The notes under the pieces were generated by a model that was not told where the DNA came from, made no database searches, and saw only the letters and a list, made by a program, of their open reading frames with translations. A program made the position numbers and the translations under genes. Positions 10,901 to 18,625 of a stretch of 64,000 nt of DNA are shown here, piece after piece. The stretch's first letter is position 1, and the number at the start of each line of letters is the position of its first letter. This DNA is from Crateriforma spongiae (lineage in GTDB: Bacteria; Planctomycetota; Planctomycetia; Pirellulales; Pirellulaceae): NCBI RefSeq assembly GCF_012290005.1, contig NZ_JAAXMS010000005.1, forward strand, positions 558,001 to 622,000, written 5' to 3'.

Positions 10901-11604
10901 TCCTGCCAGTCGGTCCACGCAACCTGGGTGCGAAGTTCACGCAGTCGTTCGGTCGCCTGGCGATACTTTTCCGCTCGCGACGCTTGACCTTTCAAGCTTT
11001 TCAATCGCGACGCCACTTCGTCGACGATGTCGCCCAGACGGGTCAGGTTTTGTTGGATGCGGCCCAGGCGACGTTCGGCCTCCGCCTTCTTGGCTTTGAA
11101 ACGACTGATGCCTGCCGCTTCTTCGAAAATCGCGCGGCGTTCTTTGGCGTTGGCCTGAAGCATCCGGTCGACTTTGCCCTGTTCGATCAGGCTGTACGCG
11201 TCGATACCGATGCCGGTCCCGCGGATCAGATCGCGGACATCTTTCAGGCGAACCGCCTGTTTGTTGATCAGGTATTCGCCTTCGCCGCTGCGATACACGC
11301 GCCGGGTGACGTGGACCTCCGGGGCGTCGACCGGCAGATTCCCCGAGGAATTATCGAAGATGATCGTCGCTTCGGCAGCGCCCGAGGGCCCGCGAGTTTG
11401 CGAGCCCTTGAAGATCACGTCGGCCATTTCTTTGCCGCGCAGACTCTTCGGACTCTGGCTGCCCAAGACCCACTTCATCGCGTCGACGATGTTCGATTTG
11501 CCCGAACCGTTGGGGCCGACGACGACGGTGATGCCATCGGGAAAGTCGAACCGAGTGCGATCGGCGAAGCTCTTGAATCCGGACAGTTCGAGCGCTTTCA
11601 GCAT
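7981..11604 (-). CDS. smc: Chromosome segregation ATPase Smc
   Basis: A 1,207-residue SMC protein of usual bacterial length. The N-terminal head has Walker A GPNGSGKS (~residues 32-39). Two long coiled coils (residues ~170-500 and ~680-1020, rich in Q, E, R, L and A) flank a hinge at ~515-660. The C-terminal head has the ABC signature LLSGGEKALTA (~1104) and Walker B/D-loop VLDEVDAPFDEANIGRF (~1131). SMC dimers join ScpA and ScpB to form bacterial condensin, which compacts and resolves chromosomes at the nucleoid. ScpA/ScpB are not encoded nearby. The start begins directly with MLKALELSGFKSFADRT, the canonical Smc N-terminus. It appears to be a single gene, divergent from the desaturase at 12070. 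Confidence 0.98.
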   Translation of the reverse strand: MLKALELSGFKSFADRTRFDFPDGITVVVGPNGSGKSNIVDAMKWVLGSQSPKSLRGKEMADVIFKGSQTRGPSGAAEATIIFDNSSGNLPVDAPEVHVTRRVYRSGEGEYLINKQAVRLKDVRDLIRGTGIGIDAYSLIEQGKVDRMLQANAKERRAIFEEAAGISRFKAKKAEAERRLGRIQQNLTRLGDIVDEVASRLKSLKGQASRAEKYRQATERLRELRTQVAWTDWQELTQQFETAEIELAEAIKQQEQLEIQQQELQQQRQAAELELQSIADVARQAEEQRGAWLGQIAELDGRSAADRSTVEDLRKAQASSLRRIRLLQSQAGSAAAQLRSAGQRLAEYQADLDRATQRHQEAEKQRDEIGAEVADVQTKRTENQREHLVQVRRVADLEADRQRLTQKSTEQERALQSLKQRLGESREAVEMARQDAKAKAEHVAQLDQSIAESAKQIELADAKLQDNRRNARRRRDEVAALRGRLEGVCQRLDVLQDLQKRQEGVSGGVRAILDRLRELSTQKNDAARHKWAGTVRGMVADCFRVDVNVAPLIDAALGQRSQYLVVTGDLTQQAILNKEVEVNSRVGLIRIDELPTRRPGDRIRLDGIKGVVGRADRMLQCDEEDEPLARHLLSNTWIVDSLATAFNLRKLSGAGLRFVATTGELLESDGTIVVGPGGTDTGLVSRRSELDAAARERDHYQFQLNEAVAEADRLDKVVDELAAELGRLEQAHRGDVTARAAAKAESRHAEENLNHQQRELRQTEQLHEDTAGELTGVQDELQRIASEIEQGRQSIETLELQGADLDEALCGAETAFQDATKHVMAVSVDVARAEQKHEALQATIQQQHRDQNQREAAVQEVRDQANATQKRIDEANARLLDADSRLAMLHWQSQEKQAEIRQLAQAADEVRTTTKAAQKASDAAIKEAAQAGGRVHSIQSARDNARLRRDTLADRLLEDYEIDLRGTEPPKDLQPPEDREAVDREISQLRNQLQKTGSVNLEALEELEELQTRYDELHDQYQDLTAAKDSLQRIIGRINADSRRLFMDTLEAIRQNFRKLYRKSFGGGNADLILEEDEDPLEAGVEIVATPPGKPSFSNSLLSGGEKALTAVALLMAIFQYRPSPFCVLDEVDAPFDEANIGRFVTVLNEFLDQTKFVVVTHSKKTMTAATTLYGVTMQESGVSKQVSIRFEDVNEKGEIESEGEAA

Positions 11605-12069
11605 GCCAGGATCTGTCGACGGCTTCGGAAAAAGGCGGAAAAACGGGGATGATGCGGACCGGTTTAGGTTAGATCAAACGTGCGATCGGGCCTAGGGCGA
11701 CTGGTCCGCCGTACCCGCACAGGCGGTGATTTGGCCATCGGATCGAACCGCATCATCGCTACAACCCCTACGGTCCACCGGGGATGCGTCCGATCCAGGT
11801 TCGGACGGGCCGGCAAATCCAGATGCCCCCTCTGTGGGGCCCGGTTCGGAACGCTGTCATGGGCGGTCGGGACAGGCAAAGTTGATGGATTGGCCCGGAC
11901 ACCTGAACAGATTTTACACGGCCGTTACACGCAGCGTCGGGTCTGTGACAGGGCTGTTTCAATCGATCGCTAAGATTCTCCACAAGCGGCGGTCGGCGTG
12001 GATCGAGACAGCGCATCTTGAACACCCGGCCGCTGGTTCACCACGGACTTTTTCCAGGATACAGACTGC
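11605..12069. other. Divergent intergenic region between smc and the desaturase
   Basis: 465 bases with no supported coding region. It should carry promoters for both flanking genes. I could not identify a convincing operator, RNA gene or repeat in it. Confidence 0.5.
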
Positions 12070-13134
12070 ATGTCGACCGTCATTGATTCGCCCACCCGAG
12101 AATCGGATCCGAAGAAGGCCGATTCGCCGAAATCGCCCAGCCTTGACCAGCATCCCAACCACGGGGATGCCGAAACCGGCGAAGTGGCGATCCCACAGAT
12201 GGAAACCGACGCGACCGGAATGGCGAAGCCGGATCATGGCAAGCCGACCGCCCAAGAACGACGCCGCCGTGACAACTTGAGTCTGTATGCCCTGGGTTGG
12301 CTGGGGCTGGCCCACATCGGATGCCTGTTCGCACCGATGACGTTCACTTGGGCGGGGCTGTTCACCCTGATCGGCCTGCACTGGCTGACCGGTAGCCTGG
12401 GGATCTGCCTGGGTTATCACCGGCTGCTGACGCACACCGGCATGAAAACGCACAACTGGGTGCGGTACCTCTTCGGCGGCATCGGATCGCTGGCCGGCGA
12501 AGGAAGCCCGCTGGACTGGGTGGCCGATCACCGCAAACACCACGCCCACAGCGACCAAGAGGGCGATCCGCACTCGCCGCACGACGGCGGATGGTGGAGC
12601 CACGTGTTCTGGTTGGCCTATCACACCCATGACGGCGACCGCAAAGACTATTTGAACCACTGGGTCCCCGATCTGATGCGAGACCGCGGCATGCGGATTT
12701 TGGACAAGATGTTCTTGCCGATGAACTTGGCCCTGGGGGCCGGATTGTTCGGCATTGGGTACGCCTTTGGCGGCCTTTCGCTGGCCACGTCACTGTTCAT
12801 CTGGGGATTCTGTCTGCGGCTGGTCTTGGTCCTGCACGCGACCTGGTTGGTCAACAGTGCGTCGCACATCTGGGGTTACAAGAACTATGAAACCTCCGAT
12901 GACAGCCGCAACAACTGGATCGTGGCGATCTTTGCCTACGGCGAAGGCTGGCACAACAATCACCATGCCTACCCACGCATGGCCAAGCACGGGCACAAGT
13001 GGTGGGAATTCGACATGACGTGGATGATGATCGTGTTGTTGAAGAAGATGGGGCTGGTCTGGGACGTGGTCGATTACAAGAACGCGGCCGAAAAACGTGC
13101 CCGAGCGGCGGCCCAAGCTGACAAAGCCGCGTGA
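12070..13134 (+). CDS. Membrane fatty acid (acyl-CoA/acyl-lipid delta-9 type) desaturase
   Basis: A 354-residue integral membrane di-iron desaturase. The three histidine boxes are intact: HRLLTH (residues 117-122), HRKHH (154-158) and HNNHH (~297-301). They coordinate the two irons that insert a cis double bond into acyl chains using O2. Hydrophobic segments lie at ~72-112, ~218-245 and nearby, as in the stearoyl-CoA/acyl-lipid family. The first ~65 residues are a polar, Pro/Asp/Lys-rich extension with no resemblance to the family and are probably cytosolic. The acyl carrier (CoA, ACP or lipid) cannot be told from sequence. The likely job is membrane fluidity adjustment. The gene is followed by a short hairpin and seems monocistronic. 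Confidence 0.93.
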   Translation: MSTVIDSPTRESDPKKADSPKSPSLDQHPNHGDAETGEVAIPQMETDATGMAKPDHGKPTAQERRRRDNLSLYALGWLGLAHIGCLFAPMTFTWAGLFTLIGLHWLTGSLGICLGYHRLLTHTGMKTHNWVRYLFGGIGSLAGEGSPLDWVADHRKHHAHSDQEGDPHSPHDGGWWSHVFWLAYHTHDGDRKDYLNHWVPDLMRDRGMRILDKMFLPMNLALGAGLFGIGYAFGGLSLATSLFIWGFCLRLVLVLHATWLVNSASHIWGYKNYETSDDSRNNWIVAIFAYGEGWHNNHHAYPRMAKHGHKWWEFDMTWMMIVLLKKMGLVWDVVDYKNAAEKRARAAAQADKAA

Positions 13135-13135
13135 T

Positions 13136-13154
13136 GCCACCTTTTGGGGGTGGC
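13136..13154 (+). terminator. Hairpin after the desaturase gene
   Basis: Arms GCCACC (13136-13141) and GGTGGC (13149-13154) enclose a 7-nt loop immediately after the stop codon, followed by a T/G-rich stretch (TGTTTGTG). A plausible but weak intrinsic terminator. Confidence 0.5.
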
Positions 13155-13388
13155 TGTTTGTGCCGGCCTAAGCGTCATTGAGCACCTGCTTGCGGCGTTG
13201 GTTTCGCTGCAATTGGCGCCGCGACGGATCGGCCGGTTGCGGTGGTGACGCGGCGTCTCGGGCGGCTAGACTAGGGAGGCGGCCGATACGACGTCGGCCG
13301 CGGTAGCGTCGGTCCAGGCGAAGGTGTTGCACGCGTTCGAAGCGACGATTGGCCTGTGACCACGATTTTCACTTGGCGGTAGGAATCA

Positions 13389-13922
13389 ATGGCACAACTG
13401 ACGATCTTTTTGGGTGTGCTGCTGTGCATCCAAACGGTGTTCGCGTTGTTCGTCAATTCGGCGAAGTATCCCGCTGAATTCATTCCGATGATTGTCGGAA
13501 TCCCGGTCTTGTTCGTCGGCGTCGTGTCGCTGAATCCACACCGCCGACGACGCATGGGCTGGTTCTTATTGTGCCTGGCGACCGTCGGTTTGCTGTTCAG
13601 CAGTGGTTTGTCGCTGCGTTGGTTCGGCCACGCGGCCGATCATCCCGGCGGCGTGATTGCCGTTCGCTTGGCCGGTGCGATGGGTGCTTCCTGCTTGGCC
13701 TTGGTATTCATCAGCCTGATGATGTTGCGACGACGGGCCGGTGGAAACGGTGGCGGCGTTTCGCGATTGGCCGATGTATCGCTGACCGATGCGATCCAGC
13801 CGCACGGAGACGACCAGGCAGATTCCGAATCCCATTCCGAAACGGCGGGTGTTCGTCCGTTATCCAGCCATGTGGCCTTGCCCGCGGACCGCGGCGAAGT
13901 CGGGGTGACCGAATCGGTTTGA
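13389..13922 (+). CDS. Small membrane protein of unknown function
   Basis: A 177-residue protein I do not recognise. It shows four likely transmembrane helices: ~4-22 (IFLGVLLCIQTVFALFV), ~32-50 (PMIVGIPVLFVGVVSL), ~57-75 (WFLLCLATVGLLFSSGL) and ~92-112 (AGAMGASCLALVFISLMML). Basic RRRR/RRR clusters sit on the cytoplasmic side. The C-terminal ~60 residues are polar, acidic and low in complexity, probably disordered. Coding character (ATG start, codon use like its neighbours) supports a real gene. It stands alone between the desaturase and a convergent secreted metallopeptidase, so context gives no function. Confidence 0.7.
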   Translation: MAQLTIFLGVLLCIQTVFALFVNSAKYPAEFIPMIVGIPVLFVGVVSLNPHRRRRMGWFLLCLATVGLLFSSGLSLRWFGHAADHPGGVIAVRLAGAMGASCLALVFISLMMLRRRAGGNGGGVSRLADVSLTDAIQPHGDDQADSESHSETAGVRPLSSHVALPADRGEVGVTESV

Positions 13923-14031
13923 TCGCGTCTCGCTGAACTCTGCCGGCCAAGTGAATCTAGCCCGAACCCTGGATTCACTCGTCTTTGTTGATTCGACGGG
14001 AATGATGGATTCGATGGGAATGCCAAGCGAC

Positions 14032-16437
14032 TTAGAACAGTTCCGCGATCGCAGCATCCGCCGCGGAATCGTTGCCGAAAATGGACGACTCATCTTCATT
14101 CGGAAAATCGGCCGGGCCTGCCACTGACGTGACGATAGGTCCAGGGTTCGATTCGCCGGAGACGGCCGACCGATTCAATTCGTTGATGACCAAAAGTGCA
14201 TCGAACGAAGTCAACAAGTAGTCACCGTTGACATCGTAATATCGACCACTGAATGCATCGGTTTGTGGGTCCAGTGTTTCGTCTTCGCCACGGCGTGAAA
14301 GTTCGTTGATCACCAACAATGCGTCCAGCGCGGTTGTGCCCTGCTGGTCATCCACGTCGGTCGGCGATTGCTGGTTCTGGAATTTGGGCGGCTCGTCGTC
14401 CAGAACCGATAAGCCGGCCGAATCTGACGTATAGCCTGTGGCCGTAAAGGTCATGTTGTACGAAGCGGTCAGTTGCGCCTGGTCGTCGTCGACCGCGGTG
14501 ACGTCGATCGTCGTTGATGCCTGACCGGCAGGGATCGTGACCTGCCCTGGCAATGAAAGCCGTCGGTTGGTTCCGCCAACGTTGACCGTCAGCGGTTGTT
14601 GGGTATCCGTGTTGCTGCGTGTGACGGTCAGCCGAACGGGGTTGCCGCCTTCGATCACGGAGCCCGACGAAAACGCGGCATCAATCGCTTCGGCATCGGT
14701 CACCGCCAAATCGATCGATGCGGCCAAGTAATCGGCGGCGGTGGCTCGAATCGGGGCCATCTGCGTTCCATCCAACAATTGGTCGTCGACCGCATCGATC
14801 GGTACCACGGTCGTGGTCTCACCGGCAACGATGGTGACCTGAGCGGGGATGGAAATCTCCGATGCATCGGATTGTAGCGACACAGTGACAGCCGACCCGG
14901 TTGCCGATGCCGGACGACTGACTCGCAATTGCGTCGCCCCCGTTCCCGCGTTTTCGGCGATCGTCGTTTGGTCCAGCGCCAGAATCAACTGTGGCGGTGC
15001 GGTGACGCTGACGCGGAACGACGCGCTGTCGTTGCCTCCGTCATCGTCGGTAACGGTGACCGTCACGGTGTAGTTCCCCGTCGATTTGTAAACGTGGCTG
15101 CCGTTGAAGCTGGCCAACGTTACTCGGTTGGCGTTGCCGTATTGATCGATCGTCGCCGTGCCCGTCGTCGGCGTCGTGTTGTCGCCCCAATCGACGGTGT
15201 AAGTGAATGTTTCGTTGGTCGCCGGCGATGCCTTGGTGTTTCGGAAACCAGGATCGCTGATCTTGCCCAGGTCCGTCAGCGACAGCGACTTGTCGACCAG
15301 AATCGTTTGGTTACCGACGACGGTCAAATCGGGGGCGACGTTGGTGACCGTCGCGGACCGTTCGTACATCTTTTCGCCCGCACCACTGCCCTGCATCACG
15401 ATGCTGACCGGGTACGACCCGTCATCGCCATAGTCATGACTGGCCGAAATGGTGCCTTTGGTGCTGTGCACGCCCCAGCCCATGTCGTCCATGGCCGCAA
15501 AGTCCAGGGGAGTCATCAGTTTCCGTGTGCCCATGACGATGGTGTTGCTCATCAACGGTTGCTGTCCGTCGCTGACCAAATCGCCACGAAAATGTCCCGC
15601 GTCGGCCATGGGGACGTTGCCACCTTGGCCATAAACGGCTTTGGCTTTCGCACCGCCGAAACCGACGCCACCGAGCAATCGTTGGAAACTGGATGCGGTT
15701 CCGAATCCCAAAACGTGCGCCAATTCATGAGTGGCCACGCTTAGAAAATCGTTCTGGGTCGATTTCAAACCGTCCGGGTCGGCGCCGAAGTACCACGATG
15801 CTCGGTTGTCGAACGAAACCGATCCGCCCCAGGGGCCAAAGTCGGTCGGCGCCGACGTATTCAGTGCACCCGATTCACCTCGGCCGCGGACCGTGTTCAG
15901 CCAAGCTTGAGATCCCGACGCACTCCAGCCGCCGGACGCTCCCAAACCGATCGATGCACCGGGAAGGTCACGGGCGCCGACGAAGATCAAGATCTCGTTG
16001 GCGTTGACGCTCAGGTTGTTCAGCGTCGCGTTGGATCCGTTACCGGGGTGTGTGAATTTGGCAGTCCATTTGTTGGTGCCCGATGGTCGGATCGCGGTCA
16101 GATCGTCGGTCAGTCGTTTGACCAGTGCGTCGGCGGCCGTTTGCAGCAGGCTTCGCCGTGAAGATGTGAAGAACCCACCGGTGTCGTAGCGATAATCGAA
16201 GCGGATCTTCAGCGGGCCGGTCGACGTACCCCCGGACACGGCAGCGGTCGATGTGGTGCCGTCGCCCCAATCGATCTGCGCGGAAATCGAACCGGACAGT
16301 CCCGCGGTATCCACCGACTTGGTGAACGCAAACGGGCTGCCCTCGGCCACCATCAGACGCCGCATCTCCAGCGGCTGGACGCTCAGCGGCCGTCGTTTTG
16401 TGCTGCGTTTTCTGCGATGGCGACGGGTCCATGTCAT
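14032..16437 (-). CDS. Secreted metallopeptidase-like protein with PKD/Calx-beta repeats and dockerin-like end
   Basis: About 801 residues from the start chosen at 16437, which gives MTWTRRHRRKRSTKRR and then PLEMRRLMVAEG, the planctomycete variant of the LExRxLL N-terminal motif of large secreted proteins. The frame stays open upstream to 16794, but that part contains repeat DNA and is not protein-like. A zinc-peptidase motif THELAHVLGFG (HExxHxxGxG) with a later LDFAAMDDMGWG Met-turn-like segment points to a metzincin-type peptidase. A PKD-like domain (TYTVDWGDNTTPTTGTA...VTVTVTDDDGG), Calx-beta-like repeats and two dockerin-type-I-like segments (DVNGDYLLTSFDALLVINEL) follow. Role: extracellular or cell-envelope protein; the substrate is unknown. 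Confidence 0.82.
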   Translation of the reverse strand: MTWTRRHRRKRSTKRRPLSVQPLEMRRLMVAEGSPFAFTKSVDTAGLSGSISAQIDWGDGTTSTAAVSGGTSTGPLKIRFDYRYDTGGFFTSSRRSLLQTAADALVKRLTDDLTAIRPSGTNKWTAKFTHPGNGSNATLNNLSVNANEILIFVGARDLPGASIGLGASGGWSASGSQAWLNTVRGRGESGALNTSAPTDFGPWGGSVSFDNRASWYFGADPDGLKSTQNDFLSVATHELAHVLGFGTASSFQRLLGGVGFGGAKAKAVYGQGGNVPMADAGHFRGDLVSDGQQPLMSNTIVMGTRKLMTPLDFAAMDDMGWGVHSTKGTISASHDYGDDGSYPVSIVMQGSGAGEKMYERSATVTNVAPDLTVVGNQTILVDKSLSLTDLGKISDPGFRNTKASPATNETFTYTVDWGDNTTPTTGTATIDQYGNANRVTLASFNGSHVYKSTGNYTVTVTVTDDDGGNDSASFRVSVTAPPQLILALDQTTIAENAGTGATQLRVSRPASATGSAVTVSLQSDASEISIPAQVTIVAGETTTVVPIDAVDDQLLDGTQMAPIRATAADYLAASIDLAVTDAEAIDAAFSSGSVIEGGNPVRLTVTRSNTDTQQPLTVNVGGTNRRLSLPGQVTIPAGQASTTIDVTAVDDDQAQLTASYNMTFTATGYTSDSAGLSVLDDEPPKFQNQQSPTDVDDQQGTTALDALLVINELSRRGEDETLDPQTDAFSGRYYDVNGDYLLTSFDALLVINELNRSAVSGESNPGPIVTSVAGPADFPNEDESSIFGNDSAADAAIAELF

Positions 16438-16671
16438 CAGATCGAGCTTCCAACATGCGAAAAGAAGGAATAGGGGCGAATCGGCCGTCGGTGTGGCAAC
16501 GAACCATCGACGCAGGTTTGGTAGCAACTTGCGGGCCAGAAGATTACCGATGCCGACGGTCGAATGTTCACCCGAGACCAGCGTAAACCAACCGCCCGTG
16601 TCGGGAAAAGCTAGAAAATCGCCCGATCGAACTGTATCGGTCAAGCTCCGCATGACGGGACACTGAGTCAT

Positions 16672-16692
16672 GTAGGTCATGCTTCGCATGAC
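16672..16692 (+). repeat. REP-like hairpin, copy 1 (forward)
   Basis: A GTAG head at 16672-16675 is followed directly by the arm GTCATGC, a TTC loop and the perfect complementary arm GCATGAC. The following bases (ACAAAGCCACTGA) are shared with copy 2. The layout matches REP elements mobilised by IS200/IS605-related REP-associated transposases. Confidence 0.75.
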
Positions 16693-16789
16693 AAAGCCAC
16701 TGAATGCTGGCGCATCCAGCGACGGCTTGCCCGCAGGTCCTGCTCGGCACGACAGGGACGACGCGATCGAGATCGGCGGAAAAGATCCC

Positions 16790-16810
16790 GTCACGCACAG
16801 CGTGACCTAC
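16790..16810 (-). repeat. REP-like hairpin, inverted copy
   Basis: On the minus strand this reads GTAG, then GTCACGC, TGT loop, GCGTGAC, a perfect 7-bp stem. It differs from copies 1 and 2 by compensating changes in the stem, and lies 11 bp from copy 2 in opposite orientation, forming an inverted pair. Confidence 0.72.
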
Positions 16811-16821
16811 GGCTGAGTCTT

Positions 16822-16842
16822 GTAGGTCATGCTCCGCATGAC
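16822..16842 (+). repeat. REP-like hairpin, copy 2 (forward)
   Basis: GTAG head (16822-16825), arm GTCATGC, TCC loop, arm GCATGAC. Over 33 bases (16821-16853) it differs from copy 1 (16671-16703) by one base, in the loop. Confidence 0.75.
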
Positions 16843-16872
16843 AAAGCCACTGAGCGGACGGAAATCGGTTCG

Positions 16873-18249
16873 TCAGGCGATGCGGCCAAGTGGAACGAGT
16901 CGTTGTGGGACGTTTTGCAGCGTTTCCAAGGCAATGGTTAGGTGCTCGGGGCTGTTCTGAAACAAATCCTGCAAGTGGGATTCAGGATCAGTCAGCCAAC
17001 GCCGGTAACCGGCCGTAATCAAGTCAGCGAAGTCGTAGTCGCAAGCTCGCAACAGTCGAACGAAACAGCGGTCCACTGCTTGTACCGATTCTTCCGACAC
17101 CGAGTCGCGGGTGCACAGCGCGAACAAGCCGGCGAAGACGAGGTGCTTTTGATGGTCATCCAGCATGTCCGTTGCCGTCTCGACGGTTGCTTCGTCCAAT
17201 GCACCGAGTCCAGCAAGCGCGCACATGCTTTTCGCGCGAACTTCATCGTCGCGATGATCTGTCAGCGTGCGCAATTCAGTCACGATCGCTTCACCGGCAA
17301 TCGAAGGTTCCTGTGCCGCCATGCGTTCAACTGCGGCGATTGCATTGAGTGTGATCGCAGCGGACGGCGACCGCAGTTTGTCCAGGATCAAGGATTCCTG
17401 TTCATCATCCGGCATGACGGACGATTGCAAGTGCCGAAGCGCGATCACCTGGTTGGATGTTGTCGGGCTGGCGGCCAGCTGCCACCATTCACTCTGCGTT
17501 TGCGACAGCAGCGTTTGTTTCAACCTTGGTTGAAAAAAGCAGTCGTTGGTTTTCAACAAGAACTTCAACGACTTTTGCATCGGCCGTTTGAGATCGCCGG
17601 GCAGTTCCTTGGCCCAGGCTGGCGACGGCTCCTGACGAACCCACGCGGCGATCGCATTGGTGTAGGCAATTGAAGGGCCATCCAAGAAAGGTCTTGGGCT
17701 AAGTTCCCACTGCGTTGAATCCCAAGAATTTGGATGTTTGGCAACCAGGCTGATGCTGTTTCGAATCATGCCCAGCCCCGTTCCCACGACGGCCAAATCA
17801 ACCAGTTCGGGCAAGTGTGCCCCAGCGAATTTGTTCTGTGAAAGCAGATCGCAAACGACGCCGTGGATCAGTGTGGCGATTCCTAGGGCGGGATCGTTGT
17901 CGATCTGCTGATCAAGTGTGATCGATCGGTTGGTCGCGTCGTATCGGCCCGGCAATTCGCTGGGTCCGCTGCATGAACCCCCACCACAACATCCGCCTCC
18001 CGTGCTTGGTGCCTGCGGCAACCCAAAGCGAACCTGAATCCCCTCGACATCATGCCCCAAGTGTTTGCCAACGAATGCAACCACCTGTTGCGGCGTTCGC
18101 TCGGCCTCGTACACCTGAAACAACGTCTCTCGGCTCAGCACCGGCAATGTGAACCGATCGAAACCGATGCATTCTGCGATCTGCTGCAGGCAAAACTCGA
18201 GCCGCGACTTCGCGGAATCTGACAAATTCGCTTTCGGCCTAAAAAACAC
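16873..18249 (-). CDS. Alpha-helical repeat (HEAT-like) protein with a Gly/Cys cluster, function unknown
   Basis: A 458-residue soluble protein without signal peptide. The N-terminal ~80 residues are mixed alpha/beta (ETLFQVYEAERTPQQVVAFV). At ~85-95 is a striking run TGGGCCGGGSCSG. The middle (RSITLDQQIDNDPALGIATLIHGVVCDLL) resembles a conserved helical domain. Residues ~260-450 look like HEAT-type helical pairs (AITLNAIAAVERMAAQEPS; DDEVRAKSMCALAGLGALDEA). HEAT arrays usually mediate protein contacts; the Cys cluster could bind metal, but this is speculation. It is flanked on both sides by repeat-rich intergenic DNA and transcribed alone. I do not recognise the family. Confidence 0.7.
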   Translation of the reverse strand: MFFRPKANLSDSAKSRLEFCLQQIAECIGFDRFTLPVLSRETLFQVYEAERTPQQVVAFVGKHLGHDVEGIQVRFGLPQAPSTGGGCCGGGSCSGPSELPGRYDATNRSITLDQQIDNDPALGIATLIHGVVCDLLSQNKFAGAHLPELVDLAVVGTGLGMIRNSISLVAKHPNSWDSTQWELSPRPFLDGPSIAYTNAIAAWVRQEPSPAWAKELPGDLKRPMQKSLKFLLKTNDCFFQPRLKQTLLSQTQSEWWQLAASPTTSNQVIALRHLQSSVMPDDEQESLILDKLRSPSAAITLNAIAAVERMAAQEPSIAGEAIVTELRTLTDHRDDEVRAKSMCALAGLGALDEATVETATDMLDDHQKHLVFAGLFALCTRDSVSEESVQAVDRCFVRLLRACDYDFADLITAGYRRWLTDPESHLQDLFQNSPEHLTIALETLQNVPQRLVPLGRIA

Positions 18250-18402
18250 GACGCAGGACTCGGGGATTCAAAGGATGCATTTATCAAAACAGGACGCCAG
18301 TCGCTTGGAAGAATACTGAAACTCCTGACCGCAAGGCAGCGCCAGTTTTCAGATGCATCCGCAGGCACCATTCACGCTGCCCGCTGGTCGGTCAGGCTCG
18401 GC

Positions 18403-18423
18403 TTAAGGGGACGGAGGTCTTTT
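18403..18423 (+). repeat. 21-nt direct repeat, copy 1
   Basis: Begins TTAAGGGGACGGAGGT and ends in a T-run; identical over 21 bases to 18548-18568. Both are followed by CGG within a few bases. Confidence 0.75.
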
Positions 18424-18547
18424 TCGGGCTTGGCCTCCTCAGGTTTCCAGGCACCGCCCCTTCCGTTGGTCCCGTACATCACGCCCAGGCTCCACCGCAA
18501 CAGGCCTCAATGAGCGAGCGATCGACTTCGGTGTCGTATGAATCGCT

Positions 18548-18568
18548 TTAAGGGGACGGAGGTCTTTT
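18548..18568 (+). repeat. 21-nt direct repeat, copy 2
   Basis: Exact copy of 18403-18423, offset 145 bp in the same orientation. It lies 15 bp from a degenerate GTAG hairpin at 18583-18603, suggesting that the two repeat types travel together. Confidence 0.75.
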
Positions 18569-18582
18569 CCGGTCTGGGGCCG

Positions 18583-18603
18583 CTCACGCACAGCGCGACC
18601 TAC
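18583..18603 (-). repeat. REP-like hairpin, degenerate inverted copy
   Basis: On the minus strand it reads GTAG, GTCGCGC, TGT, GCGTGAG, i.e. the 16790-16810 element with changes in both arms, and CGG outside the head as there. Confidence 0.55.
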
Positions 18604-18625
18604 GGTGTTACGGTGGGGAACAGAT

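Larger units (their letters stand above)
16438..16872. other. Repeat-bearing intergenic region
   Basis: 435 bases between two genes transcribed leftwards. It holds a cluster of GTAG-headed hairpin repeats (listed separately) and a degenerate headless copy at 16640-16656 (GTCAAGC, TCC, GCATGAC). No gene is supported. Confidence 0.7.
18250..18625. other. Repeat-bearing intergenic region
   Basis: 376 bases holding two copies of a 21-nt repeat and a degenerate GTAG hairpin (listed separately). No supported gene. Confidence 0.65.

Noticed and set aside
11605-12069. tRNA or other structured RNA in the smc/desaturase gap
   Set aside because: No cloverleaf or conserved T-arm sequence could be found by eye.
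16438-16794. N-terminal extension of the metallopeptidase
   Set aside because: The frame is open but covers REP-like hairpins and lacks protein character; the basic start followed by PLEMRRLM at 16437 is the expected N-terminus.
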